Made by a program: the position numbers and the translations under genes
The notes under the pieces: model-generated
Seen by the model: the letters and a program-made list of their open reading frames with translations, nothing else
Told to the model about the DNA's origin: nothing
The model's database searches: none
Source: Planctomycetota bacterium
GTDB taxonomy: Bacteria; Planctomycetota; Phycisphaerae; UBA1845; UTPLA1
Assembly (NCBI GenBank): GCA_003576905.1
Contig: QEVG01000021.1
Span: 19,667 to 83,666 of the forward strand
Length of the DNA stretch: 64,000 nt
Reading direction: 5' to 3'
Shown: positions 7,564 to 16,498 of the stretch, piece by piece
Numbering within the stretch: the stretch's first letter is position 1
How the letters are laid out: each line of letters begins with the position of its first letter

Positions 7564-9579
7564 CTAATTGCACCCGTAGATCATGCAGTTGACCATTTCC
7601 GTCACGTCCAGCCCGTCCGTCACGCCGTCGAAGTTCAGGTCGCTCCGGTAGATCGCCCCTTCGGGCTCATCAATCTCGAGAAGGGCATCGACAAAGCAGG
7701 GAACGTCTCCCTCCATGTCGAGTACGCCGTCGTTGTTGCAGTCGCCGATCAGCGGGATCGTATCCACGATGATGGGGGCGCTCCACGCCGTCTCGACGCC
7801 CACCTGGTTCCGCGCCTTGGCGCGGAACGTGTAGCTCCGTCCCGCCAGCAGGCCCGTGACGAAAGTCGAGTTGGTCTGCTGCCATGTCCCGATGCCGCCA
7901 TAGCTGCCCGGCGGGTCAGCGTCGAAATAGATTCCCGACATCCCCACGTTCAGGTTCGTGAACACCCCGGTCGCCGTGAGCTGGACCGAGTTCGTGCCCG
8001 TGTCGAACGACGCCATGCCCACCGGCGCCTGAATGTGGGTGACGGCCGTGGCGGGATCGGAAAACGCCGTCTGGTTGGGCACCGTCTCATCGTCCCGCGC
8101 CATCACCTGGTATGCGTACTCCGTGTTCGGCGTCAGGTCGCTGTCCATGTACGAATTGGGCAGTTGCCAGCCGCTCGCGTTGCCGCCGGGGTTCCCCGAG
8201 ACTTCGCCAAAGTAATACTGACAGGGGAGGTTCTCGTCGCTGCACGGCGTCGCCGTCATCGTGATCGCGCTCGCGCTCACCGCCGTCGGCGGCGCGTCAA
8301 ACGTCATCGGGTTCGGCGTCGGCGGGTCAAAGTCCTCCGGAATGGCGTCGCGATACTGCGAGACCGTCAGCGCCGTGTTGTTGATCGTCTGCGCGTTGTG
8401 CGCCTCCTGGCCCACGATCCCGATCGGGACGCCGGTCGGCACGCCGTTGTACAGCACGTCCGGGTTGGAAAAGTGGTTTACCCGCGTGCCGGGGTCGTAG
8501 GCCATGATCGTCCGTTTCAGCCCGCCCGACTGGAAGCGATACCCGTAGGCATAGGGGTAGATTCCCGTGCCCGCGTTGTCTCGGTCGTGCTGGCAGCCCT
8601 GGTTGTGCCCCAGCTCGTGGGCAAAAGTGAGATTGCTCGCCGCGCAGCCCCGCGCCGTCACCGAAAACGCCAGGCTCTGAAACGACGGCGAGTTGGAGGT
8701 CATCAGCCAGGCGATCCCGCACACGTCGAAGTCGTTGACGATCAGTGCCACAAGGTCGGCGCCATAGGTATTCCGAAGGGAGTGCGCCTCGTCGATGTGG
8801 CCGTCGTTCGTGTCCGTCAGCCGGTCGAGGTCCGTGCCGCCGCTCAACGACTCCGTGTACGAGGTTTCCGCCATGTGCACCAGCCGCAGCCGCGGGTTCA
8901 CCAGGCTGTTGCCGTATGACGAGTTCGTCAGGTTCACCGATGTGACGATCAGCGACTCGATGCCGTTCGTCCCGCCCGCCGCGATCCGCGCGGCCGTCGT
9001 GTACAGGACCAGGACGTCAATTCGCGATCCGTCGTCCCCGCGCGGCGCGGCGCCGGCCGGCGCGGGCTCCCGCGCGGCCAGCGCAGGCGCGCGCTTCGCG
9101 TGCGCCGTGCCCGTGCCGCAGCCGGCGAACTGCGCGGCGTCCTTTTCCAGAAGCTCGTAATGTCCGTTGGCGTGTGTCCGAAGCTCAAAGACACGCCCGT
9201 CCGCCGTGTCGATATGGGCGTGTACCGCACCGCGATGCGCGGTGAGGACGAAATACCCGCCCGGCAGGCCCTCCAGCCGTCCGCTCCAGGATACGCTCTG
9301 CGCCCCGAAGTCGTCGCGCTTCTCGAATATGCCGACCGGCCCGAAGCCGTCGAACAGGTCGAACCGCAGCCGGTCTCCCCCGCGCGGAGAAAGCGCCGCC
9401 AGCGGCGCGGCGTCGACGTCGACAAACCGCTGTTTCACGACCGGGGGCGCTAGCCCGTCCCGCGGCGCGGCGATTCCGGCCTCAAGAATAAAGGAAGGCT
9501 GAGCCTGCGCCGCGCCCGCGCCCAGCAGGATCGCCGCGCAGACCGCGGCGAAAATCGGGGTAGTAACTCGAACTCGCAT
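7564..9579 (-). CDS. Secreted reprolysin-like zinc metalloprotease with dockerin-like tail
   Basis: About 671 residues. A signal peptide (AAVCAAILLGAGAAQA) leads a propeptide region. The catalytic domain carries FAHELGHNQGCQHD, the HExxHxxGxxHD zinc motif of metzincins such as reprolysin. After this come fibronectin-III-like segments (for example GRSYTFRAKARNQVG) and a C-terminal tail with two calcium-loop-like motifs (GDCNNDGVLDMEGD and DLNFDGVTDGLDV) resembling a dockerin. I took the ATG at 9579, with GGAG 6 bases upstream, over the ATG at 9591. Probably digests extracellular protein; the tail may anchor or sort the enzyme. The NHL protein at 40970 has a similar tail. Confidence 0.9.
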   Translation of the reverse strand: MRVRVTTPIFAAVCAAILLGAGAAQAQPSFILEAGIAAPRDGLAPPVVKQRFVDVDAAPLAALSPRGGDRLRFDLFDGFGPVGIFEKRDDFGAQSVSWSGRLEGLPGGYFVLTAHRGAVHAHIDTADGRVFELRTHANGHYELLEKDAAQFAGCGTGTAHAKRAPALAAREPAPAGAAPRGDDGSRIDVLVLYTTAARIAAGGTNGIESLIVTSVNLTNSSYGNSLVNPRLRLVHMAETSYTESLSGGTDLDRLTDTNDGHIDEAHSLRNTYGADLVALIVNDFDVCGIAWLMTSNSPSFQSLAFSVTARGCAASNLTFAHELGHNQGCQHDRDNAGTGIYPYAYGYRFQSGGLKRTIMAYDPGTRVNHFSNPDVLYNGVPTGVPIGIVGQEAHNAQTINNTALTVSQYRDAIPEDFDPPTPNPMTFDAPPTAVSASAITMTATPCSDENLPCQYYFGEVSGNPGGNASGWQLPNSYMDSDLTPNTEYAYQVMARDDETVPNQTAFSDPATAVTHIQAPVGMASFDTGTNSVQLTATGVFTNLNVGMSGIYFDADPPGSYGGIGTWQQTNSTFVTGLLAGRSYTFRAKARNQVGVETAWSAPIIVDTIPLIGDCNNDGVLDMEGDVPCFVDALLEIDEPEGAIYRSDLNFDGVTDGLDVTEMVNCMIYGCN

Positions 9580-9809
9580 GGAAGACTCCATCCGTCAGGC
9601 TCGCTCGATTGTTGGAAAAATGGGCCGAAGAGGGACCCATACATCATATCCCCTTCGCCCGCTCCAAACAACCGCGATATCGGGCCCATCCATCCGAATC
9701 GATGCTGCGACGGTTGAATTGGCGGCAGTTGGTAAGAGAACTTGCCCGTCGAACCGTCGGGGAAGGCATTGCGCACTGCTCATTGGATCGTTGTGTTGGA
9801 CCAGGTGTT

Positions 9810-11489
9810 CTACGGATTGGAAACCATCCCGACCGCCGCCAGCATCGCCTTCGCCTTGTTCATCGTCTCCTCAAACTCCGCCGCCGGGTCGCTGTCCATT
9901 ACGATGCCCGCGCCGGCCTGAATGTCATAGGTCCAGTCCGATCGGCCCACTTGCGAATCGGAGCAAACCCCTCCCTGATGGACGGGGCGTTGATCAGCAT
10001 CGTGGCTCGGATCGGGCGGCGTGATCACCATCGTCCGCAGCGCGATGCACGTATCCATGTTTCCCGAAAAGTCCAGGTACCCCACCGCGCCGCCGTAAGG
10101 CCCGCGGCGCACCGGCTCCAGTTCGTCGATGATCTGCATCGCCCGGATCTTCGGCGCGCCGCTCACCGTCCCGACCGGCAGTGCCGCACGGAGGGCATCG
10201 ACGGCCGTCCGCCCCGGCGCAAGCCGCCCCGTCACGTTGCTTGATATGTGCATGACATGGCTGTAGCGCTCCACGCTCATCACGTCGGAAAGCTCCACGC
10301 TGCCCGGCGCGGCGACCCGGCCCACGTCGTTTCGCCCCAGGTCCACGAGCATGATGTGCTCCGCCCGGTCCTTCGGGTCGGCAAGCAGCTCCCGCTCCAG
10401 CGCCGCGTCCTCCTCCGCCGTTGCGCCGCGCCGCCGAGTCCCCGCCAGCGGACGGTTCGTCACCACGCCGTCTTCCACCCGGCACAAGATCTCCGGGCTT
10501 GCGCCAACCAGCACGCACGTCGGGCTTTTGACGTAGAACATGAACGGCGACGGATTCACGACGCGAAGGGCCCGGTACACGTCGAAAGGGTCCGCCGCCG
10601 CCCGCACGCGCAGCCGCTGGCTCAGCACGACCTGGAAAATGTCCCCGGCAAGGATGTATTCCTTCGCCGCAAGCACCGCCGCCTCGAATGACGGCCGCGT
10701 AAACGTGCTCTCAAAGTCAATCGCCCTGCGCGTCTCCAGGTCGAACTGCCGTCCCAGCCCCGCTTCGCCCGTGGAGAGCTTCTCGACCACAAGGTCAATC
10801 CGCCGGCACGCGTCGGCATGCGCCACCGCAAGGTCCCCCGAATCCAGCCGCGCATGCGCCACGACGAGCAGCGTCTTGTTCGCGTGGTCGAAGATGACCA
10901 TTTCGTCGTAGATGCCGAAGAGCAGATCATCCAGCCCCCGGTCATCAACCGGCCCCGGACACCCGTCTTCGCACTCCGCCATCGCGCCGCCCGAACCATC
11001 CCCCGTCTCGCCATTTCGCCATTTCGACGCTTCGGCGTTTCGACCTGCGAGTTGTTCGTAGTAGCGAATCGTGTCGTATCCCGCGAATCCGACGGCCCCG
11101 CCCGTGAACCGGGGGAGCGGTATCGAAAACGGCAGAGCCGCTCCGTGCGGCGGCGTCTGCCATTGACGAACCAGACCATCGAGCGTGGCGAGGGGGTCCC
11201 GGCAATCCGAGATGACTTCCATCGTTCCGCCTGCGCGCTCGATCGTCGCCACCCCGCGCCGGGCACGAAATACCGCGCTCGGCCGGGCTCCGACGAAGCT
11301 GTACCGCGCGATCCGCTCGCCGCCCACCACGCTCTCAAGCAGAAACGCATGATCCTCGCCCGCAGAAAGCCGCGCAAAAACGCCTACCGGCGTCGTCTGG
11401 TCCGCGAGCAGTCGTCGCACGATCGGCGCCGTCCTCGCGCGGCCGGCCAGCCGCTTCATCGCTTCGAGTGTCGGGTGATACGTCGCCAA
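9810..11489 (-). CDS. trpE: Anthranilate synthase component I
   Basis: Converts chorismate to anthranilate in tryptophan synthesis, normally with a TrpG amidotransferase, which is not in the window. Family motifs are clear: FQVVLSQRL, PSPFMFYV, PEILCRVEDGVVTNRPLAGT, HIMLVDLGRNDVGRV, VGTVSGAPKIRAMQIIDEL, YGGAVGYLDFSGNMDTCIA and QAGAGIVMDSDP. I chose a TTG at 11489 because GAGG stands 6 bases before it and the protein then starts ATYHPTLE; a longer reading from 11528 is possible. Two in-frame segments look extra. One is near KWRNGETGDG, encoded by octamer-type repeats at 11005-11043. The other is about 20 residues just before the final QAGAGIV block. Confidence 0.95.
   Translation of the reverse strand: MATYHPTLEAMKRLAGRARTAPIVRRLLADQTTPVGVFARLSAGEDHAFLLESVVGGERIARYSFVGARPSAVFRARRGVATIERAGGTMEVISDCRDPLATLDGLVRQWQTPPHGAALPFSIPLPRFTGGAVGFAGYDTIRYYEQLAGRNAEASKWRNGETGDGSGGAMAECEDGCPGPVDDRGLDDLLFGIYDEMVIFDHANKTLLVVAHARLDSGDLAVAHADACRRIDLVVEKLSTGEAGLGRQFDLETRRAIDFESTFTRPSFEAAVLAAKEYILAGDIFQVVLSQRLRVRAAADPFDVYRALRVVNPSPFMFYVKSPTCVLVGASPEILCRVEDGVVTNRPLAGTRRRGATAEEDAALERELLADPKDRAEHIMLVDLGRNDVGRVAAPGSVELSDVMSVERYSHVMHISSNVTGRLAPGRTAVDALRAALPVGTVSGAPKIRAMQIIDELEPVRRGPYGGAVGYLDFSGNMDTCIALRTMVITPPDPSHDADQRPVHQGGVCSDSQVGRSDWTYDIQAGAGIVMDSDPAAEFEETMNKAKAMLAAVGMVSNP
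11005..11043 (-). repeat. Cluster of short GAAA(C)-type units inside trpE
   Basis: Read on the minus strand this stretch contains CGTCGAAA-, TGGCGAAA- and GTCGAAAC-like units in a row. They resemble the exact 8-bp tandem CGTCGAAA at 49023-49046. It encodes residues that are not part of the normal TrpE core. Confidence 0.5.
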
Positions 11490-11600
11490 TGAATTCCTCG
11501 TCGCTCGGGCATCCGGCGCGCCGCACACGATAGATCACGCACGCCCCTGTCCGCCCCTCTCACTATCTTGCCCCATTCCCGCCCTGCCGTTTCACCTATT

Positions 11601-11618
11601 CGTCGTTTCGACGTTTCC
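11601..11618 (-). repeat. Short GAAAC-type repeat cluster between trpE and the divergent membrane-protein gene
   Basis: On the minus strand it reads GGAAACGTCGAAACGACG, two units of the same kind as at 49023. It lies in the roughly 156-base divergent intergenic region, upstream of both genes. Confidence 0.5.
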
Positions 11619-11645
11619 CTCCGCCGCTCCTAGAATAGCCCCCGC

Positions 11646-14297
11646 GTGTCACTTGGAGCAACACATCCCCGATCGCCCGCGCCTGCCGCGCCGCTGCGGA
11701 AATGGATTCTGTCGCTCGCCGCCCTTGTCTCAGGCGGAATCGCGCTCATCATTCCGTTCATCCCCGGTGGTCAGTCCTGGTCCTGGCAGATTCGCTCCGC
11801 CGCGGATCTCGAAGGCGCCGATGTCAATGCCGTACTTGTCTCGGTGGGCGCATTGGGCGCTCGGCTTACGCCCCAGCCCGGCCGCGCCATCAGCCTCATT
11901 ACGCCGCCGCTTCAACTGTCCCGCAACGTGGAGCGAACGCTTCGCATTGACGTCTCCTGCTTGCAGGTGACGACCGAAGTCGTGGGGCCGTCGCGCGTCC
12001 GCCTGCTCTGGCAGACCGAACCCGGTGAGGCATACGAGTTTCAGGAGTCGAGGGTCAGGCTGAGCGGCGGCCCCGTGGCAATCGAGTTCAGTATCCCCGA
12101 ATCCCCGGACCGCCTGCACCGGCTCGGTGTCCAGTTTCCCGACGCCCAGGGGCCGATCGACATTCGCTCGCTGACAATTCCCGTCCTCAGTATTCCTGAA
12201 CGGGCACGGCTCTTCGCCCGCCAGCTTTCCGAGCGAGAGCCGCTCCTGAATCACGCGCTCAATTTCCTTCGCGGCCCGAACATGCTCGGCCGTACGCTGA
12301 ACCTCTGGCTTGTCGCGCTGGGCCTTACCGTCGGCGGTGCGGTCGCGCTCGCGCGCATCCGCTCCGGACGGCCTGTCACCTTCCGCTCGATGGCCGCTGT
12401 CGGGCTCCTGGTCTGGCTCCTCGGAGACGGCCAGGCCGCCGCCAATCTCGACCGCAACCTCATCCTCGAAACCAAGCGCTTCTACGGCCGCTCCGCGCTG
12501 GAAAAAATCGAACTGGCCGAGGGCCCGGAAATCGCCTGGGCTTGGCAGCAGCTCGTCGAACACTGCCCGGAAGGGGAGTCGTATGCGGTCATCAGCGACG
12601 ACCCCTTCACGCCCGGCCATCGACTCGACTATTACCTCGCTCCGAACCGCGTCCAGTGCGCCGCCTCCGACGCGCCACCCGTCATCGTCGTCATTCGCAG
12701 CGCCTCGGTACGGATTGACGCCGAAAGAAGCTCCCTGGTCGTACCCCTGCATTCAGGCGGCGCCGTCGAATGGCCCGGGTCGGTCGTCGCCGCGCGCGAC
12801 GATTCCGTCTTTCTCTTCAAGCGTGCCGCCGGCCCCATCGGATCGCCGCTCGAAGACGATGATGTTGAGCGCGAGCGCGCTGCCCCGCCGCGCCGCGAGC
12901 CGGCAGGCGGCAAGTCCCGCCTCCTTTGGATTGTGCTTGCCATCTTCTCCCCGTGGTGCGTCGGCACGATCCTTCTTCCCATGATCCGCAACCGCCCCGT
13001 GCGCCCTTTCATGGACCTGACGCTTGGCCTCCTCGTCGGCCAGTCGCTGACGATGTGTCTCCTCTATCTCTCCTTTCGCTTCACCGGCGCAAGCCAGGCC
13101 CGCACGATCACCGTCGCCCTTGCCATCACCGCCACGACACTCTGGGTCAGCTACTTCACCCTCCGCGCCGGCGCGCGCCGCGGCGAGTTCCCCTATGCCT
13201 TGCCCCGGCAAGCCCCGCGCGCCGCGCCGCTTGTTCGGGCACTGCTGATCCTCATCGCCGTCAGTCTTGGCACGCGGTTTCTTTTCATGCTCGCCGACGT
13301 CGCGAATGTTCCCATTCGCGGCGACGACGCCATCTCCATCTGGCTCTACCGTGCCAGGTGCATTGCCGCGACCGATCAACTGAGCTTCGATCGCGCGAGC
13401 GCGCATTACCTCGGCGGCTCCATTCCCGGATATCCCGTGTTCCTCTCCCTCATCGCCGCATGGATTCCGCTCGTCGTCGGCGGATGGAGCGAACCTCTCG
13501 CCGTCCTCTGGTGGCCGCTCTGGTACTTCATTCTCGTTCTAACCGTCGGACTCGGCCTGCGCAAGTGGCTCCCGGCCTTCGAAGCGACGCTCGCCGCCTG
13601 GATCGTGGCGTCGCTGCCTCTCCTTTGCGTTCACGTCTGCCGGCCCGGCTACGCCGACCTGCCCCTCGCAGTCTTCCTGACCGCCGCCGTGCTCTGCGGG
13701 CTGCAGTGGCGCGCGTCCGCGCGGCTCGCGGATCTGCTGACTTTTCTGATCTTCCTGACCGCCGCCGCCTGCCTGAAGCGCGAAGGGCCATTCCTCGCCC
13801 TGATCGTCGCCGCGGCGCTCGTGGCCGCCGGCATTCAGCCCATTCGTGCCATGCGCGTCCGATCGCGCATCCTGGGCGCGGGGGCGCTGCTCGCGGCCGT
13901 CGTGTGGTGTTTCGCTGTCCTCGACTTCTCCGAACAGCGCGACGCGCTTGCCGGGATCGGCTGGTATCCGGCCGCATTCCTGCCCCTCGTCCGCCATGCC
14001 TTCGCGTGGTCCTCCTTCAATGTCCTCTTCTGGCTGTGCGGCGTGCTGCTTGCATGCATCGCTGTTCACCGCGGCGCGCAGGAAAGGCGCGTAACCCTCC
14101 TTCTGTCCCTCGGCCTGCTCGGATTCGTCGCCGCCGTCTTCCTCGTGACTCCCCAGGTCCGCTTCGCCCTCAACAACCAGACCCCTTCGCGCTTGCTCCT
14201 CCAGGTGGCCCCCGCGATCATTCTTCTCCTGGCCCGGTCGGTCGCGCCGCTGCTGGCGACGTCGCCGACCAATTCGACCCCGGCGAGGGTCCCATGA
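11646..14297 (+). CDS. Large GT-C-like polytopic membrane protein, function unknown
   Basis: About 883 residues. An N-terminal helix is followed by a roughly 190-residue extracytoplasmic domain of beta character and a helix. A second soluble domain (RSALEKIELAEG onward, about 180 residues) follows, and then a long C-terminal block of some 12 helices. The loop IRGDDAISIW between helices resembles the acidic motif of GT-C glycosyltransferases, and GREGPF-type positions appear as LKREGPFLAL. I do not recognise a named family. The start is a GTG with no ribosome-binding site, and a TAGAAT box ends about 10 bases before it, so the message could be leaderless. Its stop overlaps the next start as ATGA. 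Confidence 0.75.
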   Translation: MSLGATHPRSPAPAAPLRKWILSLAALVSGGIALIIPFIPGGQSWSWQIRSAADLEGADVNAVLVSVGALGARLTPQPGRAISLITPPLQLSRNVERTLRIDVSCLQVTTEVVGPSRVRLLWQTEPGEAYEFQESRVRLSGGPVAIEFSIPESPDRLHRLGVQFPDAQGPIDIRSLTIPVLSIPERARLFARQLSEREPLLNHALNFLRGPNMLGRTLNLWLVALGLTVGGAVALARIRSGRPVTFRSMAAVGLLVWLLGDGQAAANLDRNLILETKRFYGRSALEKIELAEGPEIAWAWQQLVEHCPEGESYAVISDDPFTPGHRLDYYLAPNRVQCAASDAPPVIVVIRSASVRIDAERSSLVVPLHSGGAVEWPGSVVAARDDSVFLFKRAAGPIGSPLEDDDVERERAAPPRREPAGGKSRLLWIVLAIFSPWCVGTILLPMIRNRPVRPFMDLTLGLLVGQSLTMCLLYLSFRFTGASQARTITVALAITATTLWVSYFTLRAGARRGEFPYALPRQAPRAAPLVRALLILIAVSLGTRFLFMLADVANVPIRGDDAISIWLYRARCIAATDQLSFDRASAHYLGGSIPGYPVFLSLIAAWIPLVVGGWSEPLAVLWWPLWYFILVLTVGLGLRKWLPAFEATLAAWIVASLPLLCVHVCRPGYADLPLAVFLTAAVLCGLQWRASARLADLLTFLIFLTAAACLKREGPFLALIVAAALVAAGIQPIRAMRVRSRILGAGALLAAVVWCFAVLDFSEQRDALAGIGWYPAAFLPLVRHAFAWSSFNVLFWLCGVLLACIAVHRGAQERRVTLLLSLGLLGFVAAVFLVTPQVRFALNNQTPSRLLLQVAPAIILLLARSVAPLLATSPTNSTPARVP

Positions 14298-14683
14298 GCG
14301 ATGCAGGCACCTACGAAATCCTTCTCCTCGCTGAGTTTTCCGCCGCACACCGCCTCCGCATGCACGACGGCGCGCTCGAACCGCTTCACGGCCACAACTG
14401 GCGCGTCGAGGTCTACCTCCGCGGCCCCCGGTTGGACTCCGCCGGACTCCTCGCCGACTTCACCCAGCTTCAACCCCGCCTGCGCGCCGTCACCGACGCG
14501 ATGCACGATACGTATCTGAACGATTTGCCGCCCTTCGCCGGCCGCAATCCATCCACCGAAAACGTCGCCCGCCACATTCACGACAGCCTGGCGGCGCACT
14601 TGCCCCCGTCGGTGCGTATATCCCTTGTTCGCGTCTGGGAGACGAGCACCTGCGCGGCGGCATTTCTTCCGGACTCGCTTTGA
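14294..14683 (+). CDS. QueD/PTPS-like protein (6-pyruvoyl-tetrahydropterin synthase family)
   Basis: 129 residues of the T-fold PTPS family, whose members act on 7,8-dihydroneopterin triphosphate in queuosine or pterin synthesis. The zinc ligands are visible: His19 in FSAAHRL and His32/His34 in LHGHNW. The conserved STENVARHI and VWETSTC segments are also present. The catalytic Cys found four residues before the HxH in QueD (CxxxHGH) is absent, and Leu28 occupies that place (ALEPLHGH). It may therefore catalyse a different reaction, or another residue may substitute. Start codon overlaps the upstream stop (ATGA), so it is coupled to the large membrane protein. Confidence 0.85.
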   Translation: MSDAGTYEILLLAEFSAAHRLRMHDGALEPLHGHNWRVEVYLRGPRLDSAGLLADFTQLQPRLRAVTDAMHDTYLNDLPPFAGRNPSTENVARHIHDSLAAHLPPSVRISLVRVWETSTCAAAFLPDSL

Positions 14684-14742
14684 ACGCCGACGCGCTATGA
14701 TCCCACGGCGGTGCAGGCCCTTGCGCGCGTGCCGTTACTGCC

Positions 14743-14759
14743 GGTCCGCCGGGCGGACC
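14743..14759 (+). terminator. GC-rich hairpin after the QueD-like gene
   Basis: GGTCCGC and GCGGACC form a perfect 7-bp stem with a 3-base loop, 60 bases after the stop. There is no following T-run, so termination would be weak or factor-dependent. Confidence 0.35.
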
Positions 14760-14788
14760 CATATTGAATCTGATGCCGCCTCATAAGT

Positions 14789-14817
14789 TTGACGATAAAA
14801 TAGGTGTGTTCTAAGAT
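14789..14817 (+). promoter_or_regulatory. Predicted sigma-70 promoter for mcsAB
   Basis: A -35 TTGACG (14789-14794) and a -10 TAAGAT (14812-14817) are separated by 17 bases, in a locally AT-rich stretch of an otherwise GC-rich region. Transcription would start near 14824, giving a leader of about 33 bases before the mcsA ATG. Confidence 0.6.
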
Positions 14818-14856
14818 TTCTCGGACCAACCAGTCCGGATGAGGGGTTGCCCTTCG

Positions 14857-15357
14857 ATGCACATGCCCTGCCAGTCATGCAAGAAGCAGCCGGCCACGGT
14901 GCATCTGACCGAAATCTCGCCGGACGGCGAGAAGTCCGAACGCCACTACTGCGAAAAATGCGCCGTTGATGAGGGCTACGCCACCAAGGCCCCGTCCACC
15001 ATGCCCGTCAACGAGATTCTCAGCGGCCTTGTCATCCAGAAGGCCGCCATCCAGCAGCTCGCCGACCTCGCCTGCCCCAAGTGCAAGCTTACCTTTGTCG
15101 AGTTTCGCAATGCCGGACTCCTCGGATGCCCCTGCGATTACGACGCCTTCGAAAAGGCCCTCCTTCCGCTCATTGAGCGGGCTCACGAGGGCGCCAGCCA
15201 CCACATGGGGAAGGTCCCGCGCCGAATCGCCACACCGCGCCCCGTCGAGACCGATCTGGTCCGCCTGCGGACGGAACTGAATCAGGCGGTCACCGACGAA
15301 CAATACGAAAAGGCGGCACGCATCCGCGATCAGATCAGGATACTCGAAGAACGATGA
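14857..15357 (+). CDS. mcsA: McsA-like activator of protein arginine kinase (UVR motif protein)
   Basis: About 166 residues. Four Cys pairs suited to zinc binding are present: CQSC, CEKC, CPKC and CPC. The C-terminus is a UvrB/UvrC (UVR) motif, LNQAVTDEQYEKAARIRDQI. This is the layout of Bacillus subtilis McsA, which activates the arginine kinase McsB and helps mark proteins for ClpCP. The ATG at 14857 follows GAGGGG (14841-14846) by 10 bases, and an ATG at 14839 overlaps that site. The stop overlaps the mcsB start as ATGA. The partner ClpC is not in the window. Confidence 0.9.
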   Translation: MHMPCQSCKKQPATVHLTEISPDGEKSERHYCEKCAVDEGYATKAPSTMPVNEILSGLVIQKAAIQQLADLACPKCKLTFVEFRNAGLLGCPCDYDAFEKALLPLIERAHEGASHHMGKVPRRIATPRPVETDLVRLRTELNQAVTDEQYEKAARIRDQIRILEER

Positions 15358-16421
15358 TCATCGACGACATTGCCGGACATCCGGGCGAGTGGCTTCGCGG
15401 CAACGGGCCGCTGTGCGACATCGTCATCAGCTCGCGCATCCGCCTCGCGCGAAACGTCCTCGGCTTCCCCTTCCTTACCCGGGCCAGCGACGCCCAGAAG
15501 GCCGAGCTGGCCGCGACCATCCGCCGCCACATCGACGCCGAAGCCACGGCGGGCGACTGGGCCTACCTGGAAATGGCCCGTGTCGAGGAAATCGATCAGC
15601 AGGTGCTGGTCGAGCGGCACCTCATCAGCCGCCAGCATGCCGACGCCCGCGGCAGCCGCGGCGTCTCGATCAGCCGCGACGAATCCGTCTCCATCATGGT
15701 CAACGAGGAAGACCATCTCCGCATTCAGGTCCTGCGCAGCGGCCTTCAACTCGACGAAATCTGGGATGACATCAACCGCATCGACGACCGACTCGAAGAA
15801 CGCCTCGACTACGCCTTTCATCCGCGCTACGGATATCTCACCGCCTGCCCGACCAACGTCGGCACCGGCATCCGAGTGTCGGTCATGCTGCACCTGCCGG
15901 CCCTCAAGCTCACCGGCGAAATTGAAAAAGTCTTCCGCGCCGCCAAGGACATGCGCCTTGCCGTCCGCGGCCTGTTCGGCGAAGGCACCGAGGCCACCGG
16001 CGACTTCTTCCAGATCAGCAACCAGGTCACCCTCGGCCGAACCGAGGCTGAAATCATCAACGACTTCAAGCACCAGGTGATCCCCCGCATCATCGACTTT
16101 GAAAACCGCGCCCGGAAGGCCCTCGTCCAGGAACGCGCCAACGCCCTCGACGACCGAATCTGGCGCTCCTATGGCGCCCTGCGCCATGCCCGGACCATCA
16201 GCAGCGAGGAAACGATGCTCCACCTGTCGCACCTTCGCATGGGCATCCACCTCGGCCGCATCAAGCTCGTCGACATGAAGACGGTGAATGACCTCTTCCT
16301 CCTTTCCCAGCCCGGACATCTCCAGCGCCTCTACGGCGCGAAGCTCTCCGGCGAGCAGCGCAGCGCCGCCCGCGCCGACCTCATCCGCAAGCACTTTGAA
16401 GCCTGTTCGTCTTCCGCCTGA
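15354..16421 (+). CDS. mcsB: Protein arginine kinase McsB (ATP:guanido phosphotransferase)
   Basis: Phosphorylates arginine residues in proteins; in Firmicutes phospho-arginine is a degradation tag read by ClpC. Length 355, close to the usual 350-365. Phosphagen-kinase signatures are visible: ISSRIRLARNV (nucleotide-binding Arg cluster), IMVNEEDHLRIQ (region of the catalytic Glu) and CPTNVGTGIRVS (loop with the conserved Cys). The C-terminal helical part (SEETMLHLSHLRMGIHLGRI) is also typical. Translationally coupled to mcsA. A JAMM metalloprotease gene starts 77 bases after its stop. Confidence 0.96.
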   Translation: MIIDDIAGHPGEWLRGNGPLCDIVISSRIRLARNVLGFPFLTRASDAQKAELAATIRRHIDAEATAGDWAYLEMARVEEIDQQVLVERHLISRQHADARGSRGVSISRDESVSIMVNEEDHLRIQVLRSGLQLDEIWDDINRIDDRLEERLDYAFHPRYGYLTACPTNVGTGIRVSVMLHLPALKLTGEIEKVFRAAKDMRLAVRGLFGEGTEATGDFFQISNQVTLGRTEAEIINDFKHQVIPRIIDFENRARKALVQERANALDDRIWRSYGALRHARTISSEETMLHLSHLRMGIHLGRIKLVDMKTVNDLFLLSQPGHLQRLYGAKLSGEQRSAARADLIRKHFEACSSSA

Positions 16422-16498
16422 TCGGCGTCACTTCATATTGAGGCCCTGTGCCGTACGACCCCCGCGCCGCGACCGTTTGTGCACGAGGCATTTCCGGT

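Noticed and set aside
15330..16394. Minus-strand frame of 354 codons opposite mcsB
   Set aside because: mcsB is unambiguous in the other direction; the shadow has no recognisable motif.
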